A stretch of 8,104 bases of DNA from Thermoplasmata archaeon (GTDB lineage: Archaea; Thermoplasmatota; E2; UBA202; JdFR-43). Every line of letters begins with the position of its first letter. Position 1 is the stretch's first letter. A program made the translations under genes and the position numbers. Where the stretch lies: contig QMSU01000037.1 of assembly GCA_003650975.1 (NCBI GenBank), positions 1 to 8,104 on the forward strand. The letters run 5' to 3'. The notes beneath the pieces are model-generated. The model was not told the origin of the DNA and ran no database searches. It saw only the letters and a program-made list of their open reading frames with translations. This document shows positions 1-4,983 of this stretch, piece by piece.

Positions 1-416
1 AATCCCCATGCTCTCAATTCAAGTGTCTGATTCCCCGGGGTGAAATTATCATCATCAAACCATCCCATCCCTGGCAAAATTGCACTACCTATTAAAAATA
101 CAGGGGAGTCAGCAGCTAGATATAACCTCGGTTCCTCCTCGTCATATAACATTACATGCGATTGTCCAGTAAAATATCTGAAGGCTCTAATCGATATGGT
201 TATCTCTTTGCAATCCATCGGTGTTGTAAATGTTTCATTCACTGCAAGTTTTCCAAACACAAAATATGTCTTATTGAAAAGCTCGTACCAGTCCGTGGTT
301 TCGCAGGGTTCACAAATAATATTGCTATGGGTCCCCTGCCCTCCAGCAATAGAGATAAAACTGGTAAATAAAAGCAGTCCTACTACCAAAAATGCGCTAC
401 CTTTCGCATCTATCAT
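1..416 (-). CDS. Secreted protein of unknown function (3' end beyond window)
   Basis: This reading frame is open from an ATG at 414-416 to the left edge, 138 complete codons with no stop, and is directly preceded by an in-frame TAA (417-419), so the start is well fixed. The N-terminus (MIDAKGSAFLVVG...) has one lysine followed by a hydrophobic stretch of about 17 residues (8-24) and a GGQ segment, which is a good signal peptide. The mature part begins with a C-E-P-C pair (residues 35-38), has a third cysteine in a PMDCKE context, is rich in aromatic and acidic residues, and carries N-x-T/S sequons, as expected for an extracellular protein. A TATA box lies 27 bp upstream. I do not recognise the family. 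The plus-strand frame over the same bases (40-447) lacks a signal, a promoter and a sensible composition, so I take the minus strand as real. The stretch looks more AT-rich than the genes to its right. Confidence 0.72.
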   Translation of the reverse strand, partial: MIDAKGSAFLVVGLLLFTSFISIAGGQGTHSNIICEPCETTDWYELFNKTYFVFGKLAVNETFTTPMDCKEITISIRAFRYFTGQSHVMLYDEEEPRLYLAADSPVFLIGSAILPGMGWFDDDNFTPGNQTLELRAWG

Positions 417-436
417 TTATACAACAATTACTCATT

Positions 437-449
437 CGTTTATATAACT
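437..449 (-). promoter_or_regulatory. TATA box of the secreted-protein gene
   Basis: On the minus strand the sequence reads AGTTATATAAACG. Its centre is about 27 bp before the ATG at 416, the distance at which archaeal transcription normally begins at or next to the start codon. No Shine-Dalgarno sequence lies between, so a leaderless mRNA is inferred. Confidence 0.6.
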
Positions 450-634
450 TTGTCAAGTTCATCAAGCCTACTGTATTGAGTTTGGAATGAATTTCAAGGG
501 TATTACATGTGGTGAAAGATTCTATGACGGGAGATTGGATACCTTCTCAACTTAAGGAATTTGGCAATATTTTTTTGTCTCTGTTAAAATATGTCTCCTG
601 CTTAAGCTGGGAACTCCATCAATCCATGGGTACT
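450..634. other. Intergenic stretch without a recognisable gene
   Basis: About 185 bp between the two divergent promoters. It contains a run of seven T (570-576) and an 8-bp palindrome GCTTAAGC (600-607). I see no convincing open frame, tRNA-like fold or repeat array. Confidence 0.5.
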
Positions 635-644
635 TTTTTATATG
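635..644 (+). promoter_or_regulatory. TATA box of the cold-shock/dUTPase operon
   Basis: TTTTTATATG is centred about 30 bp before the ATG at 670, which would give a leader of only a few nucleotides. A purine-rich AGGAAAGGA (657-665) precedes the ATG and could act as a Shine-Dalgarno only if transcription starts slightly further upstream. A small inverted repeat GATG-TTGT-CATC (644-655) sits between the TATA box and the gene. Confidence 0.55.
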
Positions 645-669
645 ATGTTGTCATCTAGGAAAGGATAGT

Positions 670-870
670 ATGGAAGGAATTGTGACAAAATGGGTTGATA
701 AAAAGGGATATGGATTCATCGGAGTGGAGGGACAAAAGGATGTTTTTGTTCACTATTCTGATGTGAAGACGGAAGGCTTTGTAAGCCTTAGAGACGGACA
801 GAAGGTACGATTTGATTTGGAGGAAACGGATAAGGGGCCGCGAGCGAAAAACGTAGAGCCCGTAGAATGA
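670..870 (+). CDS. Cold-shock-domain (CspA-like) nucleic-acid-binding protein
   Basis: A 66-residue protein that is a single cold-shock (OB-fold) domain, the usual size of the CspA family. Both RNA-binding motifs are intact: RNP1 as KGYGFI (residues 12-17) and RNP2 as VFVHY (25-29), with the conserved tryptophan at residue 8 (VTKW). Family members bind single-stranded RNA or DNA and act as RNA chaperones, often at low temperature or during growth changes. Csp proteins occur only patchily in archaea. The stop codon overlaps the next start in an ATGA (867-870), so this gene and the dUTPase-like gene are probably co-transcribed and translationally coupled. The antisense frames over the same bases have no supporting features. 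Confidence 0.93.
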   Translation: MEGIVTKWVDKKGYGFIGVEGQKDVFVHYSDVKTEGFVSLRDGQKVRFDLEETDKGPRAKNVEPVE

Positions 871-1313
871 TTTGGTCGGACAGGGATATAAAAAAGGCAC
901 TGGCAGATGGCAGGCTTGCCATCCAGCCGTTCGATCCCCGCAATCTTACCCCCAATGGGTACGATCTCACCGTGGGGGATATTTATATTGGTGGAGAAAC
1001 GAGGGACGAGGCAGTCATCCCGCCCATGACCTGGTTTGCCCTCTCCACTGCCGAATATATACGGCTGAAAAATGTAACGGCCCAGCTCTGGATACGCTCC
1101 ACCTATGCAAGAAAGGGGGTATTCTCATCCTTTGGGAAGGTTGATGCGGGATTTGAAGGATGCCTCACGCTCTCCTGTTTCAACACCCATCAGGATCTCT
1201 CGCTCAAAAAGGGGGAGCGATTCTGCCAGATTGTGTTCGAGGATCTTCTCTCCGAACCGTCGCACTACTACCGCGGTAAGTACAGCGGCCAGAACAACAT
1301 CAAATTATGGTGA
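867..1313 (+). CDS. dCTP deaminase/dUTPase (Dcd) family protein, probably a dUTP diphosphatase
   Basis: A 148-residue trimeric nucleotide hydrolase of the Dcd/Dut superfamily, shorter than the roughly 190 residues of bacterial Dcd. Signatures in order: LTPNGYDLTVGD (27-38), the phosphate-binding RSTYAR (77-82, Arg77, Ser78, Arg82), KVDAGFEG (91-98, Asp93) and the C-terminal YYRGKYSGQ (134-142). The deaminases have a catalytic glutamate just after this LTL block (Glu138 of E. coli Dcd); here the block reads LTLSCFN with Ser103 in its place. The aspartate used by dUTPases is retained. The small size and overall layout resemble the Pyrococcus dUTPase as I remember it. I therefore infer hydrolysis of dUTP to dUMP and diphosphate, keeping uracil out of DNA, rather than dCTP deamination. 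Automated annotation may call it dcd. The start is fixed by the 4-bp overlap with the cold-shock gene. Confidence 0.88.
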   Translation: MIWSDRDIKKALADGRLAIQPFDPRNLTPNGYDLTVGDIYIGGETRDEAVIPPMTWFALSTAEYIRLKNVTAQLWIRSTYARKGVFSSFGKVDAGFEGCLTLSCFNTHQDLSLKKGERFCQIVFEDLLSEPSHYYRGKYSGQNNIKLW

Positions 1314-1316
1314 AAA

Positions 1317-1328
1317 CTATAATAAAAG
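1317..1328 (+). promoter_or_regulatory. Possible TATA box of the OsmC-like gene
   Basis: CTATAATAAAAG lies just after the dUTPase stop codon and about 23 bp before the ATG at 1345, with no Shine-Dalgarno between. This spacing fits a separate leaderless transcript, though read-through from the upstream operon is equally possible across the 31-bp gap. Confidence 0.42.
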
Positions 1329-1344
1329 TATTTTGAATACCCGT

Positions 1345-1740
1345 ATGAAAGGAAAGATTTCCCACATTGAGGATCTGCGTTTCCGCGGCACCATGAACGG
1401 TCATGAAATCATTCTCGACGATGGCACAGATGCTCTTTCTCCCATGCAGGCACTTCTTTTATCGCTGGCCGCCTGCACCGCCATGGATGTCTGGTACATC
1501 ATGATAAAAAAACGGCAGCCCATCACCAACCTCGAGGTGGAGGTGGATGGGGAGCGGAGAGAGGAGCACCCGAAAGTGTTCAAGAGAGTGCGACTGGAGT
1601 ACCTTTTTGAAGGGGATGTGGATGAGGAAGCATGCAGACAGGCAATTGACCTTTCACTCCAGAAATACTGCTCCATTTCCCATATGGTAAAAGAAACCGC
1701 CGCCATGGAAACGTCATACCGGATTGTCAGAAACCCCTGA
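1345..1740 (+). CDS. OsmC/Ohr-family peroxiredoxin-like protein
   Basis: A 131-residue protein of the OsmC family. These are small dimeric thiol peroxidases that reduce organic hydroperoxides and related oxidants in the cytoplasm, using two cysteines. The core is visible: SPMQALLLSLAACTAMD (32-48) with the first active cysteine Cys44 on the central helix, and QKYCSISHMV (106-115) with the second, Cys109. Cys97 is extra. The same frame is open further upstream to 1105, but that part overlaps the dUTPase gene and has the basic, serine-rich look of a shadow; the OsmC homology starts at MKGKISH, and a TATA-like box sits at leaderless distance before this ATG. The 3' end overlaps the convergent regulator gene by 14 bp. 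The regulator and two thioredoxins beyond it suggest a shared redox role (inference). Confidence 0.88.
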   Translation: MKGKISHIEDLRFRGTMNGHEIILDDGTDALSPMQALLLSLAACTAMDVWYIMIKKRQPITNLEVEVDGERREEHPKVFKRVRLEYLFEGDVDEEACRQAIDLSLQKYCSISHMVKETAAMETSYRIVRNP

Positions 1741-2053
1741 AATCATTCACCGCTTTTTTCATTTCCCGGTACCATCGCTCCAGACATGCGTTGAGCCACG
1801 GCATCAGCTCCTCGGGTGGCATGCCCTGATATACGTAGTACCGACCACCTCCCTCCTTTATCACCACCTGCTCTCTTTTTATCATTCCGCAGTTCACCAG
1901 TTTGTTCAGACATCGCTGCACCGTACTCCGGTCCTTTCCCAGTTTTTCCGCAAGTTCTTCCACCCGGCGAGGTTTTTTGACAAGTAATCGGTACAGTTCA
2001 AACTCACGGTCTCCGATTTTGAAAAGGCACTTGCACACATCGCTGCATTTCAC
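1727..2053 (-). CDS. TrmB-like winged-helix transcriptional regulator, cysteine-rich
   Basis: A 108-residue DNA-binding protein. Residues 16-60 form a winged helix-turn-helix: an opening helix (EFELYRLLV), VEELAEKLGKDRSTVQRCLNKL as helix-turn-recognition helix (31-52), and a wing ending in GGGRYYVYQ (68-76). The tail (PPEELMPWL...LERWYREMKK) is an amphipathic helix likely used for dimerisation. This layout matches a widespread euryarchaeal family related to TrmB. Six cysteines are present (3, 7, 9, 48, 55, 90), with a C-x3-C-x-C cluster at the N-terminus, so thiol or metal sensing is possible but unproven. The first codon is GTG (2051-2053); no better start lies upstream and a TATA box is 22-23 bp before it. 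It is divergent from the thioredoxin operon and convergent with the OsmC-like gene; I infer that it controls itself and the thioredoxins. Confidence 0.85.
   Translation of the reverse strand: MKCSDVCKCLFKIGDREFELYRLLVKKPRRVEELAEKLGKDRSTVQRCLNKLVNCGMIKREQVVIKEGGGRYYVYQGMPPEELMPWLNACLERWYREMKKAVNDFRGF
1754..1759 (+). terminator. T-run downstream of the OsmC-like gene
   Basis: Six T follow the OsmC stop codon by 13 bp. Archaeal termination usually occurs at such T-rich tracts. It lies inside the 3' coding end of the convergent regulator gene. Confidence 0.35.
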
Positions 2054-2070
2054 GCTAATAATAACTGTTA

Positions 2071-2080
2071 TGATATAAAA
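2071..2080 (-). promoter_or_regulatory. TATA box of the regulator gene
   Basis: On the minus strand this reads TTTTATATCA, centred 22-23 bp before the GTG start at 2053. That spacing supports both the GTG start and a leaderless mRNA. It directly abuts the inverted repeat at 2081-2107. Confidence 0.6.
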
Positions 2081-2107
2081 CGTTTGTGCAAAATATATGC
2101 AAAAACG
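2081..2107. promoter_or_regulatory. Inverted-repeat operator candidate between divergent promoters
   Basis: CGTTTGTGCA (2081-2090) and TGCAAAAACG (2098-2107) are inverted repeats matching at 9 of 10 positions around a 7-bp AT spacer (AAATATA). The repeat fills exactly the space between the two opposed TATA boxes and covers both presumed TFB recognition elements, so a bound dimer would be expected to affect both promoters. The TGCA-AAACG half-site is absent from the other TATA-box regions in this window, which argues against a generic promoter element. The natural candidate ligand is the adjacent winged-helix regulator (inference). Confidence 0.55.
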
Positions 2108-2116
2108 TTATATACC
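2107..2116 (+). promoter_or_regulatory. TATA box of the thioredoxin operon
   Basis: GTTATATACC is centred about 24 bp before the ATG at 2135, with no Shine-Dalgarno between, so the transcript is probably leaderless. This supports 2135 rather than 2084 as the thioredoxin start; 2084 would lie upstream of the promoter. Confidence 0.62.
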
Positions 2117-2134
2117 ACTTCCGTTATACATCGC

Positions 2135-2527
2135 ATGAGCGAGATAGAAAAAATAAAAGAAAAATTGATGAAGCAGATGCAGGCCGAGGAAAAAACCCCT
2201 GATATGCCGGGCAAGCCAGTGAAGGCCACCGATGCAACATTCGATTCCATAGTTTCACAGTATGACCTTGTGGTCGTTGATATGTGGGCGCCGTGGTGCG
2301 GTCCCTGCAGGATGATTGCACCGGTGATAGAGAAGCTTGCACAGGAGATGAAGGGTAAAGTGGTGTTTGCAAAGCTGAACACCGATGAGAATCCAATGAC
2401 CGCAATGAAGTACCGGGTCATGAGCATACCGACGCTCCTCCTCTTCAAGAACGGCACGCTTGCAGACAGGGCGGTTGGTGCACTTCCTGCTGACATGCTG
2501 AAGGACTGGATCGAACGACATCTATGA
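2135..2527 (+). CDS. trxA: Thioredoxin
   Basis: A 130-residue cytosolic disulfide reductase. A charged N-terminal extension of about 30 residues (MSEIEKIKEKLMKQMQAEEK..., probably helical) precedes a standard thioredoxin fold. The active site is WCGPC (54-58, Cys55 and Cys58) after VVVDMWAP, and the cis-proline is Pro99 in MSIPTLLLF. The C-terminal helix is complete. Family members pass electrons from thioredoxin reductase to peroxiredoxins, reductases and regulatory disulfides; no reductase gene is in the window. The frame could begin at 2084, but that start lies upstream of the TATA box and would add a poor leader, so MSEIEK is chosen. The last codons overlap the next gene by 4 bp (ATGA at 2524-2527), indicating an operon with the exported thioredoxin-like lipoprotein. 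Confidence 0.94.
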   Translation: MSEIEKIKEKLMKQMQAEEKTPDMPGKPVKATDATFDSIVSQYDLVVVDMWAPWCGPCRMIAPVIEKLAQEMKGKVVFAKLNTDENPMTAMKYRVMSIPTLLLFKNGTLADRAVGALPADMLKDWIERHL

Positions 2528-3078
2528 ACAAAACCCATCTTCTCCCCTTTGTTATTTTCCTTTTTGCGGTTTCCTTTTTCGCGGGATGTGTTGAACAGGA
2601 AAATAATACATCCAGCAATGGAGGGGATGAGTTCGCATTCACTGCCCTTGATGGCTCCACCCATCATCTGAGTGATTACCGGGGAAAGGTGGTGGTGCTG
2701 GATCTATGGGCAACATGGTGCACTCCCTGTCAGTACCAGATGCTGGAACTCAAAAAGACATATGACCACTACAGCAGAAGCGAACTCGAGATACTGTCAA
2801 TAAATATGGATCCCCGCGAGGGGCTGCAGCAGATACAGGATTATGTAGATTCATTCGGAGCCTACGGATATGATTTGAACTGGGTGTTCGGCAATGACGA
2901 CGGGAGCATCTGGAATCACTACAAAATCGGCGGCGGAATTCCCACCCTCTGCATATTCGATCAAGAGGGCAATCTCCAGTTTTCCCATGAAGGGGTGTGT
3001 GTATTCTCAGACATTCCCCCGGGCTGGCCATCAGACGCCACAAAACTCGCCCCCATAATAGATGGGCTACTTGAATAG
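2524..3078 (+). CDS. TlpA/ResA-like thioredoxin-fold lipoprotein
   Basis: A 184-residue exported thiol-disulfide protein. Residues 1-21 are a signal peptide (MNKTHLLPFVIFLFAVSFFAG) with lipobox FAGC, so Cys22 would be lipid-anchored on the outer face of the membrane; an acidic, Asn/Ser-rich linker (23-36) follows. The domain begins with FAFTALDGSTHHLSDYRGK (37-55), typical of the AhpC/TSA-Redoxin-TlpA group. The active site is WCTPC (65-69), and the cis-proline is Pro140 in GGGIPTLCIF. Two further cysteines (143, 159) follow the cis-proline. Relatives reduce or exchange disulfides in exported proteins, for example in cytochrome c maturation, but no partner gene is visible. The 4-bp overlap with the cytosolic thioredoxin suggests coordinated supply of thiol-redox capacity on both sides of the membrane (inference). 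Confidence 0.92.
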   Translation: MNKTHLLPFVIFLFAVSFFAGCVEQENNTSSNGGDEFAFTALDGSTHHLSDYRGKVVVLDLWATWCTPCQYQMLELKKTYDHYSRSELEILSINMDPREGLQQIQDYVDSFGAYGYDLNWVFGNDDGSIWNHYKIGGGIPTLCIFDQEGNLQFSHEGVCVFSDIPPGWPSDATKLAPIIDGLLE

Positions 3079-3090
3079 GTGCAGAAATCT

Positions 3091-3107
3091 GGCGGGAAAT
3101 CCCAGCC
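3091..3107 (+). terminator. Small hairpin after the thioredoxin operon
   Basis: GGCGGG-AAAT-CCC-A-GCC forms a six-pair stem with one bulged A, 12 bp after the stop codon at 3078. No T-run follows, so a role in termination or 3'-end protection is only a suggestion. Confidence 0.25.
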
Positions 3108-3143
3108 GTTATCTCTCTCACAGAGAAATACTTCCGGGCAGAA

Positions 3144-3199
3144 GCATCCACAAAGCGATGCTATCATGTAGTGGACAGGACCTGCATCGCTTTGAATGC
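3144..3199. repeat. Perfect 11-bp inverted repeat in a convergent intergenic gap
   Basis: CAAAGCGATGC (3151-3161) and GCATCGCTTTG (3184-3194) are exact reverse complements separated by 22 bp. Beyond a 3x1-nt internal loop, GCAT (3144-3147) and ATGC (3196-3199) extend the pairing by four bases. The structure lies between the 3' ends of the thioredoxin operon and the propeller gene. It could be a bidirectional termination or RNA-stability hairpin, a small structured RNA, or a remnant of a miniature mobile element. The sequence does not decide between these, and there is no open frame of note here. Confidence 0.6.
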
Positions 3200-3244
3200 A
3201 CTCCAAATATGGGTATCATATGCTCATGAAGAATATGTCTTAAT

Positions 3245-3269
3245 AAAAGGGAAAGAGAGAAAGAGGGGG
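3245..3269 (-). terminator. Polypyrimidine tract ending the propeller gene transcript
   Basis: Immediately after the TAA stop (3270-3272), the minus strand runs 25 consecutive pyrimidines, starting CCCCCTCTTTC and ending CCCTTTT. T-rich tracts directly after a stop are the usual archaeal termination signal, so this is the likely terminator of the minus-strand transcript. Confidence 0.5.
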
Positions 3270-4910
3270 TTAACTCAGACCGAGCATAAGAGGTCCGAGT
3301 AAAAAGCCTTCTGCAGATTGTGACGCTCCCCCGGCGGTGACTGTTGCCGTGGCCTTTCCTATTCCAAGTACCAGCCCTGAACTCACGGTCTCGCTCGCTC
3401 CTGGTGCAAGCGAGGTTATGGTTCCGTTCGCGCCGCCCAGAAATACGAATTTGCCATCAAATACGATACTCCAGGGCACATTCTCGGCTGCTGCTGTTCC
3501 CGTGTTTGAAATTGTTGCCTTCACGCCGAATCCGCCGGAAATCTCATCAATGTTTATTATGGCAACGTCACCCAGGCTATCGAAATAGAGGTCGGCATTC
3601 CCGTTTCTGGTGTCGGTCCACAGAGCACCAACGGCACAGATAGCAGCGGTTCCGTATTCCTCCACCACGCTCCCTTCCACATCATTGACCTTGGTCGGTT
3701 CGCTCCACGTGGCACCGCCATCCTCTGTGGTGGCATAGTACAGATTTCCATTTTTCACAAAGGTGCAGATGGCATTTTCATCATCAACAGCGATGACCTC
3801 CGGATACATCTCATCATCTGGAGAGGATGCCACGTAGCTTGCCTCAAACGTGTCAAGTCCGTCGCTGGAGTAGTAGCACACGATATCCTTATTTCCCTCC
3901 ACATCTGTTTCTGCCAGAAGAATCACGTTGTCATTGTATGCGGCAATGGCGGGATACTGGGTGTTTCCTTCGGTGAGCAGTTCTCCCGCGGTGATGAAGT
4001 TGTCCTCAATGTCGGTGAAATCGTCCTTGCGGAGTTCTATGTTGTAGGAGCCGTCCTCCTCACTGTACCGGTCCCACACTGAATAGACCTCATGGGTGAT
4101 GGGGTCTATGTCATTGGTTGCATGCCCGCAGCCCTCCAGCGGTTCTCCGGTTTCTCCGTCAATCAGCCAGCTTATGGTGGCATACCCATCTTCACTGGTC
4201 TGGTATGAAATGAACGGGCAGCCGTAGGCATTGCCACTGTATCCATTATAGCCCGCGAAGGTCACATAACCCCACTGCCAGTTTTCCTGGCTGTTGTCAC
4301 AGGCTATACTCAATCCCTCGAATAAATCGAAATCATAGCTTGACCAGTCCCAGTACACCATGGAGTAGGTTTCAAAGTCGGTGGCATCAGCTGCCTCCAT
4401 TATGTAGACATTTCCTCCCTCGGTGGAGTCAGGGGTCATGGTGCCAAAGAATCTGCTTCCTCCCCAGAAATCAACGGATGGATATTCCGGTGGTGCGGTG
4501 TTCCATGCCACTGCATTCTCCGCCCAGGTGGAGCCTCCATCTGGGGAGAATGTGAACCATGCGCCATATTCCCCCTCACCGGTGAGGTCTGCTACCATCC
4601 CGATGAGAAGGGTGTCTGAATTGTCGCTGGCAATGGTGGGCTGGAGCTCAGGTCCCTCGCCAAAGGTCACCTGGATGTCACTTCCCAGAGATGCCGGGAG
4701 TATTCTGGCGGTTTCGAGGGGTTCCACGGTGTGTGCCCTGAGAAGAAGACGCTCTTCACAAACCGCATCTTCCGCAAAGGTCACCGGATGTGGATAGACG
4801 CTCTCATTACTCGCCCCGCTCGTCCCGTACTGGTTTACCATTGCATTCACTGATATCAACATCATGCCAAAAGCCATGAACATGGCATAGATTTTTATTT
4901 TTCCTTTCAT
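3270..4910 (-). CDS. Secreted BNR/Asp-box (sialidase-like) beta-propeller protein
   Basis: A 546-residue exported protein of unknown substrate. The N-terminus ([23 protein letters not shown]) is a signal peptide. The body is a beta-propeller with Asp-box turns: SPDGGSTW (122-129), degenerate SSDGLDTF (348-355) and TEDGGATW (395-402); other blades are weaker, with repeated Y-P-x-I/V-A strands. It is rich in Asp, Glu, Tyr and Trp. Residues about 455-530 look like a CARDB-type immunoglobulin-like domain ([17 protein letters not shown]...LAPGASETV). It ends in [12 protein letters not shown] without a basic tail. Catalytic sialidase residues cannot be assigned, so a binding or structural role is as likely as an enzymatic one. 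The frame is open to 5012, but GGAGGT stands just before the ATG at 4910 and the signal peptide starts there. A 73-bp gap with a promoter separates it from the upstream membrane-protein gene. Confidence 0.83.
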   Translation of the reverse strand: MKGKIKIYAMFMAFGMMLISVNAMVNQYGTSGASNESVYPHPVTFAEDAVCEERLLLRAHTVEPLETARILPASLGSDIQVTFGEGPELQPTIASDNSDTLLIGMVADLTGEGEYGAWFTFSPDGGSTWAENAVAWNTAPPEYPSVDFWGGSRFFGTMTPDSTEGGNVYIMEAADATDFETYSMVYWDWSSYDFDLFEGLSIACDNSQENWQWGYVTFAGYNGYSGNAYGCPFISYQTSEDGYATISWLIDGETGEPLEGCGHATNDIDPITHEVYSVWDRYSEEDGSYNIELRKDDFTDIEDNFITAGELLTEGNTQYPAIAAYNDNVILLAETDVEGNKDIVCYYSSDGLDTFEASYVASSPDDEMYPEVIAVDDENAICTFVKNGNLYYATTEDGGATWSEPTKVNDVEGSVVEEYGTAAICAVGALWTDTRNGNADLYFDSLGDVAIINIDEISGGFGVKATISNTGTAAAENVPWSIVFDGKFVFLGGANGTITSLAPGASETVSSGLVLGIGKATATVTAGGASQSAEGFLLGPLMLGLS

Positions 4911-4913
4911 TTT

Positions 4914-4919
4914 ACCTCC
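4914..4919 (-). promoter_or_regulatory. Shine-Dalgarno of the propeller gene
   Basis: GGAGGT followed by AAA and ATG on the minus strand. It is the strongest ribosome-binding site in the window and decides the start at 4910 over the upstream in-frame ATGs at 4940 and 5012. The spacing of three bases is short. Confidence 0.65.
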
Positions 4920-4937
4920 AAAGATAAATGATTTTCT

Positions 4938-4959
4938 CATATATATACTCTTTTTATGG
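4938..4959 (-). promoter_or_regulatory. TATA region of the propeller gene
   Basis: On the minus strand AGTATATATG (centred near 4944) would start transcription just upstream of the GGAGGT. A second A/T block, CCATAAAAAG (about 4950-4959), would give a leader of roughly 18 nt that includes the whole Shine-Dalgarno. I cannot tell which is used. Confidence 0.5.
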
Positions 4960-4983
4960 TTGTGCCGTGCTGGTGTGTGACAC

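Noticed and set aside
40..447. Plus-strand open frame of 135 codons at the left edge
   Set aside because: It lies antisense to a frame with signal peptide, TATA box and protein-like composition; the plus-strand translation is low-complexity and lacks a promoter.
600..607. GCTTAAGC palindrome upstream of the cold-shock gene
   Set aside because: Eight bases is too short to claim an operator without conservation data, and it is about 30 bp upstream of the TATA box.
1105..1344. Upstream 80-codon extension of the OsmC-like frame
   Set aside because: It overlaps the dUTPase-like gene in another frame, is Arg/Ser/Thr-rich like a shadow, and OsmC homology plus a TATA-like box support the ATG at 1345.
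2084..2134. Earlier ATG for the thioredoxin
   Set aside because: It lies upstream of the TATA box at 2107-2116, so it would not be on the transcript; MSEIEK at 2135 is the usual type of N-terminus.
2068..2667. Long minus-strand frame (199 codons) opposite the thioredoxin genes
   Set aside because: It is antisense to two clear thioredoxin-fold genes and has no recognisable domain or promoter.
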